From Arthrobacter sp. OAP107 (GTDB lineage: Bacteria; Actinomycetota; Actinomycetes; Actinomycetales; Micrococcaceae): a stretch of 64,000 nucleotides of DNA. This document shows positions 1 to 8,238 of this stretch, piece by piece. Position 1 is the first letter of the stretch. Every line of letters begins with the position of its first letter. The notes below the pieces were generated by a model, which was not told the DNA's origin, searched no databases, and was given only the letters and a program-made list of their open reading frames with translations. The DNA is taken from positions 5,270,001 to 5,334,000 of the forward strand of contig NZ_JBEPOK010000001.1 of the NCBI RefSeq assembly GCF_040546765.1, in the 5' to 3' direction. Made by a program: the position numbers and the translations under genes.

Positions 1-704
1 AGATCACCACGCAGCTGGCCAAGATCCACTCGCGCAGCAACGGCAACCTCACCGTGCCCGTGGTCATCCGCATTCCCTACGGCGGCGGCATCGGCTCCAT
101 CGAGCACCACTCGGAATCGCCGGAGGCACTGTTCGCGCACACCCCCGGCCTGCGCATCATCACCCCGTCCAACCCCCACGACGCCTACTGGATGATCCAG
201 CAGGCCGTGAACTGCCAGGACCCGGTGATCGTCTTTGAGCCGAAGCGCCGCTACTGGCTCAAGGGCGAGGTGGACACCGAATCGGCCGGCCCGGCTGAAG
301 ACCCGTTCAAGGCCCATGTGGTCCGGGAGGGAACCGACGCCACCGTGGTGGTCTACGGCCCGCTCGTCCCCGTCGCCCTCGCCGCCGCCAACGCCGCGGC
401 CGAGGACGGCCGCAGCATCGAAGTGATCGACCTGCGCTCCATCTCACCGATCGATTTCGACGCCATCGAAGCCTCCGTGAGGAAAACGGGCCGGCTGGTC
501 GTGGCGCACGAGGCACCCACCTTCGGCGGCATCGGCGGCGAAATCGCTGCCCGCATCAGCGAACGGGCCTTCCTGTCGCTGGAGGCTCCGGTCATCCGGG
601 TCGGGGGCTTCCATATGCCGTACCCCGTGGCCAAGATCGAAGAGGACTACCTGCCGGACATCGACCGCATCCTTGAGGCACTGGACCGCGCCTTCGCATA
701 CTGA
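1..704 (+). CDS. 2-oxoacid dehydrogenase E1 component, beta subunit (5' end missing)
   Basis: C-terminal part of the thiamine-diphosphate-dependent E1 beta subunit of a branched-chain 2-oxoacid or pyruvate dehydrogenase complex, which decarboxylates the 2-oxoacid and passes the acyl group to the E2 lipoyl arm. The reading frame is open from base 3 with no start, so the gene begins before the window. Visible family features are IRIPYGGGIGSIEHHSE, the TPSNPHDAYWM stretch and the C-terminal transketolase-type fold with VAHEAPTFGG. The E2 gene follows after 87 bases on the same strand, so an E1alpha-E1beta-E2 operon is expected, with E1alpha just outside. Whether the substrate is branched-chain 2-oxoacids or pyruvate cannot be settled from this fragment. 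Confidence 0.93.
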   Translation, partial: ITTQLAKIHSRSNGNLTVPVVIRIPYGGGIGSIEHHSESPEALFAHTPGLRIITPSNPHDAYWMIQQAVNCQDPVIVFEPKRRYWLKGEVDTESAGPAEDPFKAHVVREGTDATVVVYGPLVPVALAAANAAAEDGRSIEVIDLRSISPIDFDAIEASVRKTGRLVVAHEAPTFGGIGGEIAARISERAFLSLEAPVIRVGGFHMPYPVAKIEEDYLPDIDRILEALDRAFAY

Positions 705-791
705 TGCTAAGGCGCACCAGCGCCGGCTGACTCTTTCGCCTACCGCCTCCGCACCTCCCGGAGCGCCCGAGCTTTCGAACCCGAGGATCCC

Positions 792-2321
792 ATGACGCTT
801 AACAAGTTCAACCTCCCCGACGTCGGTGAGGGCCTGACCGAGGCAGAGATCGTTTCGTGGAAGGTCAAGCCCGGCGACGAGGTGGCCATCAACGACGTCC
901 TGTGCGAGATCGAAACGGCCAAGTCCCTCGTGGAGCTCCCGTCCCCGTTCGCCGGCACCGTCGCTGAACTGCTGGTCCCGGAAGGGGCGACGGTCGACGT
1001 CGGGACGGCCATCATCAGCGTGTCTGACACGATGCACGGTGACCCCACCCCGGCCGACGCGCCCGCGCCAATGTACGGAAAGCTGCCGGCGGACGCCGGG
1101 TCCGGCGCCGCCGGTGAAAAGTCCGACGGCGGAGCTGCCGCCGGCGGCCTTGCCGCCGGTCCGCTGGTGGGTTCAGGTCCGAAGGCCGACGCCGTGAAGC
1201 GGCGCCCGCGGCTGACCCGGCCCGCGATACCGGCAGATACGGTCCACGGTGCTCCGGAAGTGGAGCCTGTCCAGCCCCACTCCGCGCAGGAGGTGCTCGT
1301 GGACGTTCCTGCCAGCGCAGCAGGGCCAGTGGCCGGGCCCGTCCCAGCAAGGCGGCCTGAGTGGACTCCGGCGCTCGAGTCCGACAAGCCGACCATTGGC
1401 GGGGCCATTTCCGGGCTCATGACCAGGGTCCTGGCCAAGCCGCCGGTGCGCAAGATCGCCCGTGACCTCGGCATCGACCTGGCCGACGTCGTGGCCACGG
1501 GCGCGCGCGGCGAGGTGACGCGCGAGGACCTGGTCAGCTACCAGGCTCAGCGCGACGCGGAACTGGACAAGGCGGACACCTTCTGGGGAACGTCCGGCCG
1601 TCCCCAGGAGCAGCGGGTCGAGCGTATCCCGGTCAAGGGCGTTCGGAAGGCGACCGCCAAGGCCATGGTGGAGTCAGCGTTCTCCGCGCCGCACGTGAGC
1701 ATCTTCGTGGACGTGGATGCCAGCCGCACCATGGAATTCGTCAAGCGGCTCAAGGCTTCCCGCGACTTCGAGGGCATCAAGGTCTCCCCGCTGCTGATCC
1801 TTGCCAAAGCCGTCATCTGGGCCGCGGCAAGGAACCCGAGCGTGAACGCCACGTGGGTGGACAACCCGGACGGCAGCGACGCCGCCGAGATCCACGTGAA
1901 GCACTTCATGAACCTGGGCATCGCCGCGGCCACGCCGCGCGGGCTGATGGTCCCGAACATCAAGAACGCCCAGGACCTGTCCCTCAAGGAACTGGCGCTG
2001 GCCCTCAACGAGCTCGCCACCACCGCTCGTGCCGGCAAGACCCGGCCGGCGCAGATGCAGGGCGGCACGCTGACCGTCACCAACATCGGCGCCCTGGGCA
2101 TCGACACCGGCACCCCCATCATCAACCCCGGTGAAGTGGCCATCGTGGCGTTCGGCACCATCAAGCAGAAGCCGTGGGTCCTGGACGGTGAGGTCATTCC
2201 GCGCTGGATCACCACGCTCGGCGGATCCTTCGATCACCGCGTCGTGGACGGCGACCTCTCCGCCCGCTTCATGGCCGACGTCGCTGCCATCCTGGAAGAG
2301 CCGGCCCTGCTGCTGGACTAA
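792..2321 (+). CDS. dihydrolipoamide acyltransferase, E2 of a 2-oxoacid dehydrogenase complex
   Basis: E2 core enzyme, 509 residues, moving acyl groups from E1 to coenzyme A. Domain order is clear: one N-terminal lipoyl domain (about 1-78) with the lipoylated lysine K44 in ETAKS; an Ala/Pro/Gly-rich linker (about 80-200); a peripheral-subunit-binding domain starting about residue 217 (PPVRKIARDLGIDL); and the C-terminal acyltransferase domain (about 275-509) with the catalytic FDHRVVDGD motif, H482. The family's usual plan is one to three lipoyl domains, so this is a single-lipoyl type as in branched-chain complexes. The start ATG follows the E1 beta gene by 87 bases. A perfect hairpin ends the unit at 2350-2372. 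Lipoylation and catalytic roles are family knowledge; the substrate is not resolved. Confidence 0.95.
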   Translation: MTLNKFNLPDVGEGLTEAEIVSWKVKPGDEVAINDVLCEIETAKSLVELPSPFAGTVAELLVPEGATVDVGTAIISVSDTMHGDPTPADAPAPMYGKLPADAGSGAAGEKSDGGAAAGGLAAGPLVGSGPKADAVKRRPRLTRPAIPADTVHGAPEVEPVQPHSAQEVLVDVPASAAGPVAGPVPARRPEWTPALESDKPTIGGAISGLMTRVLAKPPVRKIARDLGIDLADVVATGARGEVTREDLVSYQAQRDAELDKADTFWGTSGRPQEQRVERIPVKGVRKATAKAMVESAFSAPHVSIFVDVDASRTMEFVKRLKASRDFEGIKVSPLLILAKAVIWAAARNPSVNATWVDNPDGSDAAEIHVKHFMNLGIAAATPRGLMVPNIKNAQDLSLKELALALNELATTARAGKTRPAQMQGGTLTVTNIGALGIDTGTPIINPGEVAIVAFGTIKQKPWVLDGEVIPRWITTLGGSFDHRVVDGDLSARFMADVAAILEEPALLLD

Positions 2322-2349
2322 TTGCTCACCGGGCTGCTCGACTGACGGG

Positions 2350-2372
2350 CCCCGGAGGGGTACCCTCCGGGG
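2350..2372 (+). terminator. hairpin after the E2 gene
   Basis: Perfect 10-bp stem (CCCCGGAGGG / CCCTCCGGGG) with a 3-base loop, 29 bases after the E2 stop. It has no T run, as is common in high-GC actinobacteria. It sits directly before the first possible start of the next gene, which argues that the next gene has its own promoter or a later start. Confidence 0.6.
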
Positions 2373-2410
2373 AAAGGGGGATGGACCGGACAGGCAGGGA
2401 CGGGGTTCCC

Positions 2411-3040
2411 ATGGGTGAGGATCGCGGGGTCGTCAGCATCCGCGTGAAGAACCGCGTGGCCCGGGTCATCACGGAAGCCCTCCAGCCGCCCGTCACCGTG
2501 GCGCTGCTGCTGCTCCTCAGCCCGGCCATGGAACCCGGCTTTCCGGGTACCGTCTGGTTCGGCGCCGTGGCGGTGCTGTTTGTCTGCGTGCTGCCGCTGG
2601 CCGCCGTCGTCCTTCTGGTGCGGATGGGCAAGGTGACAGACCACCACGTCAGCGACCGTAAGCAGCGCGCACCGGTGCTCGCCATGACAGTAGTATCGCT
2701 GCTCGCGGGGCTGGGAGTGCTCCTGGCCATCAACGCACCGTACAGCGTCATTGTGGTGGTGCTCGCGATAGTTGGCGGCGTGGTGGTGCTCGCTGCCATC
2801 AGCCTGTTCTGGAAAATTAGCGGCCACGCCGGGTCCATCGCGCTGACGACGGTCATCTCGGTGCTGATCCTGGGTGTCCAGTGGCTGCCGCTGCTGCTGC
2901 TGATTCCTGCTGTCGGCTGGTCCAGGGTGGTGCTGCGCGCCCATACGGTGGCGCAGGTTGTTGCGGGTGCCCTGGTGGGCGGCGGAGTCACCGCCGGCCT
3001 GTGGTGGCTGCTGCGTGAGGTGCTGGTCCGGGCCGGCTGA
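2411..3040 (+). CDS. PAP2-like integral membrane protein with a degenerate active site
   Basis: About 209 residues with five or six hydrophobic segments. It resembles the PAP2 (type 2 phosphatidic acid phosphatase) superfamily: an RKQRAP stretch where the first phosphatase motif would lie, SGH in KISGHAG (motif 2), and SR-x5-H in SRVVLRAH (motif 3). The canonical Asp three residues after the motif 3 His is Gln here (HTVAQ), so classic phosphatase activity is doubtful. An earlier ATG at 2381 is in frame, but its purine-rich stretch is jammed against the codon and inside the E2 terminator; ATG 2411 has AGGGACGGGG at workable spacing. It converges with the next gene. Function is unknown. Confidence 0.75.
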   Translation: MGEDRGVVSIRVKNRVARVITEALQPPVTVALLLLLSPAMEPGFPGTVWFGAVAVLFVCVLPLAAVVLLVRMGKVTDHHVSDRKQRAPVLAMTVVSLLAGLGVLLAINAPYSVIVVVLAIVGGVVVLAAISLFWKISGHAGSIALTTVISVLILGVQWLPLLLLIPAVGWSRVVLRAHTVAQVVAGALVGGGVTAGLWWLLREVLVRAG

Positions 3041-3078
3041 CACCGGAGACAGGTCCCAGGGCAGATGCCGGGGCTGGC

Positions 3079-3420
3079 TCAGTAAGCGGCGTAGGAGTTG
3101 GCCAGCAGCTGGGCCATGGCCGGATCGCCGGACATGCCTGCCAGGCTCACCGCGGCGGCCAGCATAACGCCGCAGACGGCGGCGATGCCGGTGCTCACGA
3201 GCGTGAGGAACTTCCAGTCTTCGCGGATGACGCTCTTCAGCGTGTCCGGCAGCTGCAGGTCGGGAGAGATGAGGTTCGGGGCGCTGTCCACGGAACCGTC
3301 GTCGAGGAGGGCGATCACGCGGCCGGCGGAACGGTCCACGCGCATGGCGCTGATGTGGTTGCCGTGGCGGGCCAGCAGGATGTCGTGTCCGACGAGGTGG
3401 CGACGCTGGAGAGTAAGCAC
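3079..3420 (-). CDS. small single-pass membrane protein of unknown function
   Basis: 113 residues starting at GTG with a good Shine-Dalgarno sequence (CAGGGGAAC, 8 bases upstream). The N-terminal 65 residues are soluble and beta-rich (GHDILLARHGNHISAMRVD, then VIALLDDGS), followed by a short charged stretch (SVIREDWK) and one hydrophobic segment (about residues 71-95) near the C terminus. I do not recognise the family. It could be a tail-anchored protein facing the cytoplasm. It is convergent with the PAP2-like gene (38 bases apart) and lies head-to-tail with the universal stress gene, with about 150 bases between them. Confidence 0.7.
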   Translation of the reverse strand: MLTLQRRHLVGHDILLARHGNHISAMRVDRSAGRVIALLDDGSVDSAPNLISPDLQLPDTLKSVIREDWKFLTLVSTGIAAVCGVMLAAAVSLAGMSGDPAMAQLLANSYAAY

Positions 3421-3569
3421 AGTGTTCCCCTGAAAGGTAGTTTTGGGTTTGTCCGCACCATCGGGGGCAACTCCAATTTTATCTTTCAGGGCATGCCGGA
3501 ATGCCGGAAAACGTGGTGAGACTGCCCACCAGCCCGGGTGATCCGCGTCAAGTCAGGTCCTCGGCGCGG

Positions 3570-4001
3570 CTAGTCAGCTCCGTAGGTATTTGCGATGTAG
3601 ACGTCGCAGGAGGCACTGTGCGCGACGCTGTTTGCCACGCTGCCCAGCACGCGCCCCAGGCCCTGCATGCGCCGGTTTCCCACAACGATCATCCTCGCCT
3701 CGAGCCGGTCTGCCTCCCTGACCAAGGCTTCGGCCGGCTTGCCCCGTGCGGAGGAATAGGTGATGTCCAGCTCGCCGCCGGCCAGGCCGGCCGCCACGTC
3801 CCGGGCCACCTTTTCTGCTTCCCCGGCGTCCGAGACGATCCACCGGTCGCTGCCGCTGCCGAAGACCTCCGTGCGGTCGGTATCGAACGCGGACACGACG
3901 TGGAGCCGCGCGTCCAGCGCTGCGGCCAAATCCCGCGCCACCTCCGCCGCCTTGCGTGCAGTCCCGCTTCCGTCAACACCCACAATGATGGTTCCCGCCA
4001 T
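3570..4001 (-). CDS. universal stress protein (UspA family)
   Basis: 143 residues, the usual size of a single Usp domain. It opens with the family's first strand and Asp (IIVGVDGSG) and ends with the ATP-binding-type loop MIVVGNRRMQGLGRVLGSVANSVAHSASCDVYI, close to the G-2x-G-9x-G-S/T signature. Usp proteins are cytosolic, often bind ATP and support survival in stress or growth arrest. The start ATG has a strong AAAGGAGA ribosome site. It looks monocistronic. A second, longer Usp gene lies at 43236-43748; the two are not close copies. Confidence 0.9.
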   Translation of the reverse strand: MAGTIIVGVDGSGTARKAAEVARDLAAALDARLHVVSAFDTDRTEVFGSGSDRWIVSDAGEAEKVARDVAAGLAGGELDITYSSARGKPAEALVREADRLEARMIVVGNRRMQGLGRVLGSVANSVAHSASCDVYIANTYGAD

Positions 4002-4057
4002 GGCCCAATCTCCTTTGAATGTCGTGACTACCCTGGATGTTCAGTCCGCCGCCCAGC

Positions 4058-5353
4058 TTAGGGCAACGCGTCGATGGCCGCCTGCAGCACCGGCGCCAGG
4101 CGCCGCACGCCCTCGGCAATGGCTTCCGGGGGGACCGCGCTGAACGCCAGGCGGAGCTTGTTGGACGGCTCATCCGAATGCGTGAACGCGGCACCGGGAA
4201 TGAAGACGACGCCGGCATCAATCGCCTTTTGGAGCAGGGGATACGTGTCCACGCCATTGGGCAGCGTCACCCACACGAAGAACCCGCCCTGCGGCCTCGT
4301 CCAGCGGAGCCCCTCCGGCATGTGCTCCTCCAGCGCCGCCAGCATCGCATGGCACCGCTCGGCGTACAACCCTCGGTAAGTCTCGATCTGTCCCTTCCAG
4401 TCGTAGTCCCGGAGAAAGGCGGAGACGAGCATCTGGTTCAGCGTGGGCGGGCACAGTGTCACCGCCTCCGAGGCCAGGTAGTAGCGGCGCTGCAGGTGGG
4501 CAGGAACCAGGGCCCAGCCGATGCGCAGGCCCGGTGCAAAGATCTTCGAGAACGAGCCCATGTAGATGACGTCGTCCGGATTGCCTGCCCGCAGCGGCGC
4601 CAACGGCTCACCGTCGAACCTCAGCAGGCCGTACGGGTTGTCCTCCAGCACCAGAATGTTGGCGCGGCGGCAGATGTCCACGACCTGCTGCCGGCGCCCG
4701 TGGGACAGTGTGATGCCCGACGGGTTGTTGAAGTTGGGGATGGTGTAGAGGAACTTGATGTTTTTCCCGGCCGTCTGGAGCGCCGCAATCCGCGCCTCGA
4801 GAAGCTCCGGCACCAGCCCGTCGTCGTCCATGGGAACGGCCTCTACCTGGACCTCGTAGGCCTCGAACGTGTTCAGTGCCCCCACATAGGTCGGCTCCTC
4901 CACAAGCACCACGTCGCCTGGGTTGCAGAACACCTTGGTGGCCACGTCCTGGGCGGACTGCGAGCCGGCGGTGATCACCACGTTTTCCGGCCGGGCGTCC
5001 ACGATACCTTCGGCGGCCATGACTTCGCAGATCTGTGTGCGTAGCTCCTCGGTGCCCTGGCCGCCGCCGTATTGGAGCGCGGTGAGGCCGTCCTCGGCGA
5101 TGATCCGGGCGGCTGTCTGGGCGAGCTTGTCCAGTGGCAGCGACTGCAGATAGGGGCTGCCGCCGGCCAGCGAGACCAGGCCGGGCCTCATGGAGATGTC
5201 GAAAACGTCCCGGACCGCCGACTGTTTGATGTTCGCGGCGCGCTCGGAGAAGAGTTCGTCGTGGCGGTGGGCGGAGGTCGCGGCCCGCTCGATGGCATCA
5301 ATGGCTTCGGCGGGGAGGACGGCTGCGGCGGCGTCGAGTGTCTCGTGGGTCAC
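4058..5353 (-). CDS. PLP-dependent aminotransferase, class I/II (2-aminoadipate aminotransferase-like)
   Basis: 431 residues, fold-type I aminotransferase. The PLP Schiff-base lysine is K270 in GSFSKIFAPGLRIGW; other family marks are YGGGQGTEELR near the N-terminal third, NFNNPSGITLS and EDNPYGLLRFDGE (the Asp that holds the pyridine nitrogen). It matches the stand-alone relatives of MocR/LysN proteins, which transaminate 2-aminoadipate, aromatic or branched-chain amino acids; no GntR-type DNA-binding domain is present at the N terminus. The start is GTG 5353 with only a weak ribosome site; a promoter is visible close upstream (5362-5390). Substrate cannot be read from sequence alone. Confidence 0.9.
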   Translation of the reverse strand: MTHETLDAAAAVLPAEAIDAIERAATSAHRHDELFSERAANIKQSAVRDVFDISMRPGLVSLAGGSPYLQSLPLDKLAQTAARIIAEDGLTALQYGGGQGTEELRTQICEVMAAEGIVDARPENVVITAGSQSAQDVATKVFCNPGDVVLVEEPTYVGALNTFEAYEVQVEAVPMDDDGLVPELLEARIAALQTAGKNIKFLYTIPNFNNPSGITLSHGRRQQVVDICRRANILVLEDNPYGLLRFDGEPLAPLRAGNPDDVIYMGSFSKIFAPGLRIGWALVPAHLQRRYYLASEAVTLCPPTLNQMLVSAFLRDYDWKGQIETYRGLYAERCHAMLAALEEHMPEGLRWTRPQGGFFVWVTLPNGVDTYPLLQKAIDAGVVFIPGAAFTHSDEPSNKLRLAFSAVPPEAIAEGVRRLAPVLQAAIDALP

Positions 5354-5361
5354 AACCCCAG

Positions 5362-5391
5362 ACTACAGCCATAGGTTGCTGATTAGGCAAC
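5362..5391 (-). promoter_or_regulatory. promoter and palindrome before the aminotransferase gene
   Basis: On the minus strand TTGCCT and TGTAGT are separated by 17 bases, giving a start of transcription a few bases before the GTG at 5353, so the mRNA may be nearly leaderless. A GTTGC-N7-GCAAC inverted repeat (5375-5391) covers the -35 box and could be an operator; no regulator gene is adjacent. Confidence 0.4.
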
Positions 5392-5476
5392 ACCTGTTGA
5401 CCAAAATGTGATGCCGATTCTGAACTGCTCCCCGCGGACACTTTACCTTCGGCAGGGCAAGGCATGGAATGGAGCC

Positions 5477-6398
5477 ATGACGTCACTCGAGCCTACGCCC
5501 GCACTGTCCCAGCACGCGGAGTACCAGTCCGCGAAGTCCCGGTCCGCCCAAGCCGACGCCTTCCGCCAGATGCACGCGGGCGGTCCTGTCCCGCTGGTGT
5601 TGGTGAACGTGTGGGATGCCGCATCGGCCCGGCTGGTGGAGAAGGCCGGGGCGCGGGCGATCGCCACCTCGAGTTCGGCCATCTCGTGGAGCCTCGGATT
5701 TCCGGACGGGAGCCACGTTCCCCCGGGCTTGGCCTTTGACGCGCTCGGCAGAATTGCCGCGGCCACGAGTGTCCCCGTCACGGCGGATATCGAAGCCGGG
5801 TATGCGGGTGCGGACGGCACTTTCGACGACGGCCTGCTCCGGCAGACCGTCGCGGCGGTGCTGGCGTCCGGCGCCGTGGGCGTCAATATCGAGGACTCCG
5901 GCGGTGCGTCCCTCACGGCAATGGACGAGCAGGCCCGCAGGATCAGCCTGGTCCGCAGCATCGCCGAGGAGTCGGGGGTGCACCTCTTCATCAATGCCCG
6001 GACGGACACGTACCTTTCCGGGCAGTTCGGGGACTCCGCCTTCGACGAGACACTGGAGCGGGCCGAAGGCTACCTCGCCGCGGGGGCCGACGGGATTTTC
6101 GTGCCGCGGCGTGACGGACCTCCACATCCTCCATGAGCTGAGCAGGCGGATAGCGGCACCGCTGAACGCCCTTGCCGGTATCGGATCGGCGTCAGTGGGC
6201 GAACTGCACGACGCCGGTGTGCGGCGGGTCAGCATCGGCGGCAATGCGGCAAAGGCGGCCTACGCAACGGTTTCCCGCGTAGCCGCCGAAGTCCTGGGCG
6301 ACGGCAACTGGTCAGAACTTGCCGGTTCGCCGAGCCACGCGGACATGGACGCGCTGTTCTCCCGCGAGGCTGGCTCTCCCGGGAGTGTGGGCGCCTAG
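5477..6398 (+). pseudogene. isocitrate lyase/PEP mutase family protein, broken by one extra base
   Basis: Member of the isocitrate lyase/phosphoenolpyruvate mutase superfamily, TIM-barrel enzymes that make or break C-C or P-C bonds beside a 2-oxo acid with Mg2+. Readable in order: VNVWDAASARLVEKAGARAIATSS, ADIEAGYA (metal loop), NIEDSGG and NARTDTYL. The frame then changes at the expected IFVPGVTD motif: bases 6101-6113 read GTG CCG C GGC GTG, so one extra C near 6107 throws translation into a stop at 6134-6136. Dropping one base restores VPGVTDLHILHELSRRI and about 85 more residues to 6398, for a normal length near 306 residues. Start ATG 5477 has GGAG 4 bases upstream. It is either a recent pseudogene or a sequencing error. 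Confidence 0.85.
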
Positions 6399-6442
6399 GG
6401 GTCATGGCGCCCAGCGTTTCCGAGCGCTAACGTCCCTGAGCC

Positions 6443-7375
6443 CTAGCGGAGACCGAGAACCTCGTCCAGCGGCACGCCGCTGACGTAGATTTCCGCCCGG
6501 ACGGCATTCACGGCCGTGACGGCTGTATGGGTGAGCTGCGCTTCGATCCGCGGAAGATCACAGACGCCACCGGGCTGGACTGCGCCGGCCAGGTTCACCA
6601 CCACGGTAGTGCCGTCGAGGTAGCCGGACATGTACTGCAGCGAGGAAGCTTCCAGTGCGTTGTAGAGGCCGCTCGCGGGCGGTGCGCCCGGGCCTGAGAG
6701 CAGCCTGCTCATGGCGGCCTGCAGCGGCTCAGTGATGCTGGAGTCGGTATTGTGCACGGCCACCAGGCTGTCGTTGCAGCCGAAGCGCACACCGGACCTG
6801 CCGCCGTCGTCGATCGCCACGTAGTAAACCGCGGTGCCGGCGCTGGCAGCGCCGGAGGCGCCGCCTGCACCTGCGCCCGGCAATGCGGAGCCCGGCGCCG
6901 TGGGAGGCGGTGTAGTGGAACCGGGTGTAGGGGCGGCCGAAGCCGGGCCGGCCGCGGCTCCCGAAGCGGGCGCCGGCTGCTGCGCGGTCCCGCCCGGCAG
7001 CTGCGCCTGGGTGTCCGGACCGGCGACGCCGGTGCCGAGTCCGCTGGTAGCCGGGGTGCCGGCGGCCGGGCCGCCGTTGCCTGCGCCTGCGGACGGAAGC
7101 GCCGGGCCGGTGGCGGGAACGGGTTCGGAAACCCCGCCTGCTGTTCCCGTACCGGCGGGGCCCTGGCCGGAGGAACCCAGGCCGGATCCGGCCACGCCCG
7201 CTTCCTCGGGCGGGCTCACGGGAGGCGCCGGTTGGGGTGCGGGCGCCGCCGCGGGGGCGCGTCCGGCGTCGTACGCATTTTGGACGGGAGCGCAGGAGGC
7301 GAGCCACAAGGGGAGCGACAGGCAGAACGCGGCGACCGCCCGCGTCAGCGGTCTGGCTCCCCAGCTCGACTTCAT
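6443..7375 (-). CDS. GerMN-domain lipoprotein
   Basis: About 310 residues. The N terminus is a lipoprotein signal peptide: MKSSWGARPLTR, a hydrophobic core (AVAAFCLSLPLW) and lipobox LASC, so the mature protein would be anchored outside the membrane by its Cys. A long Ala/Pro/Gly-rich, low-complexity linker (about 30-175) leads to a C-terminal GerMN domain (about 185-310; YVAIDDGG, EPLQAAMSRLLSGP, GTTVVVNLAG). GerMN domains occur in sporulation GerM and in actinobacterial lipoproteins such as LpqB; they are thought to bind other envelope proteins or peptidoglycan. I chose ATG 7375 because earlier in-frame codons would precede the signal peptide with polar residues. No kinase or partner gene is adjacent. 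Confidence 0.85.
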   Translation of the reverse strand: MKSSWGARPLTRAVAAFCLSLPLWLASCAPVQNAYDAGRAPAAAPAPQPAPPVSPPEEAGVAGSGLGSSGQGPAGTGTAGGVSEPVPATGPALPSAGAGNGGPAAGTPATSGLGTGVAGPDTQAQLPGGTAQQPAPASGAAAGPASAAPTPGSTTPPPTAPGSALPGAGAGGASGAASAGTAVYYVAIDDGGRSGVRFGCNDSLVAVHNTDSSITEPLQAAMSRLLSGPGAPPASGLYNALEASSLQYMSGYLDGTTVVVNLAGAVQPGGVCDLPRIEAQLTHTAVTAVNAVRAEIYVSGVPLDEVLGLR

Positions 7376-7556
7376 GACTGCACTGCACTCCCTGCCCCGG
7401 CACGTCCCGTACATCAACGTTACGGCCGGCCGGCGGGCCGCGGAACGGCGCCCGGGTGTCGGTTTGGCCGCAGCTCAGTCACGGATTGGTTGCGGCCTTT
7501 GCCCCGGCCGTCCGGCAGCGCGGAGGGCCGGGGGCGTGCGAAGGGGGAGGAGCCGC

Positions 7557-8123
7557 TTAGGCGGCTGCGCCGGCGGGCTCGACGGCGGCAAGGGCGCCGA
7601 AGAGTTCCTTGATCTGCTCAACGACCTCGGCGTCGTCCTTCGGGTGGGTTTCCGCGAAGCGGACCATGGAGCCGGGGACGGCGAGCTTGGCGTCCTCCAG
7701 GACGCGGGCGCCGGCGATACCGGCAGCCTTGCGGGCCTCGTCCTGGGCCCAGACGCCGCCGAACTGGCCAAAGGCGGTGCCGACGACGGCGGTGGGCTTT
7801 CCGGCGAGGGCGCCGGCGCCGAACGGGCGGGACAGCCAGTCGATGGCGTTCTTCAGCGAGGCGGGCATGGTGCCGTTGTGCTCCGGGGTGACCAGCAGCA
7901 GGGCGTCAGCCTGGCCGGCTGCCTCGCGCAGGGCGGTTGCGGCTGCGGGGACCTGGCCTTCAACGTCGATGTCCTCGTTGTAGAACGGGATGTTGCCCAG
8001 GCTCTCGTGGATCACAATCTCGATGCCCTCCGGCGCGTTCAGCTGGATGGCTTCGGCCAGCTTGCGGTTGTGGGAGTCGGCGCGCAGGCTTCCCACCAGG
8101 GCGAGTACGGTGCTCTTGGACAT
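7557..8123 (-). CDS. NADPH-dependent FMN reductase family protein
   Basis: 188 residues, flavodoxin-like fold. The FMN phosphate loop GSLRADSHNRKLAEA is at the N terminus and the isoalloxazine-side motif PEHNGTMPASLKNAIDW near residue 80-97, as in the NAD(P)H:FMN/quinone reductases of the ArsH/YieF/ChrR group. Such enzymes reduce flavin, quinones, azo dyes or chromate in the cytosol. The ATG has AAGGAG 6 bases upstream. It diverges from a TetR gene with a palindrome in the shared 115-base spacer (8204-8217), so control by that TetR is likely. The true electron acceptor is not deducible. Confidence 0.9.
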   Translation of the reverse strand: MSKSTVLALVGSLRADSHNRKLAEAIQLNAPEGIEIVIHESLGNIPFYNEDIDVEGQVPAAATALREAAGQADALLLVTPEHNGTMPASLKNAIDWLSRPFGAGALAGKPTAVVGTAFGQFGGVWAQDEARKAAGIAGARVLEDAKLAVPGSMVRFAETHPKDDAEVVEQIKELFGALAAVEPAGAAA

Positions 8124-8203
8124 GTGAACTCCTTAGGTCTTGCCGCGGAACGCTCCGGGGCGAGTGGATCTTGGAGGCGTTTGGTGCCTTCACCCAGACT
8201 AAA

Positions 8204-8217
8204 CGGACTACGGTCCG
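8204..8217. promoter_or_regulatory. palindrome between the FMN reductase and tetR genes
   Basis: CGGAC-TACG-GTCCG, a 14-bp inverted repeat, lies between the two divergent starts and just before a TATTAT -10-like box (8220-8225) for tetR. TetR dimers usually bind such sites, so this is a reasonable operator for the adjacent regulator. Assignment rests on position only. Confidence 0.45.
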
Positions 8218-8238
8218 GATATTATTCCCGGGTCTAGA

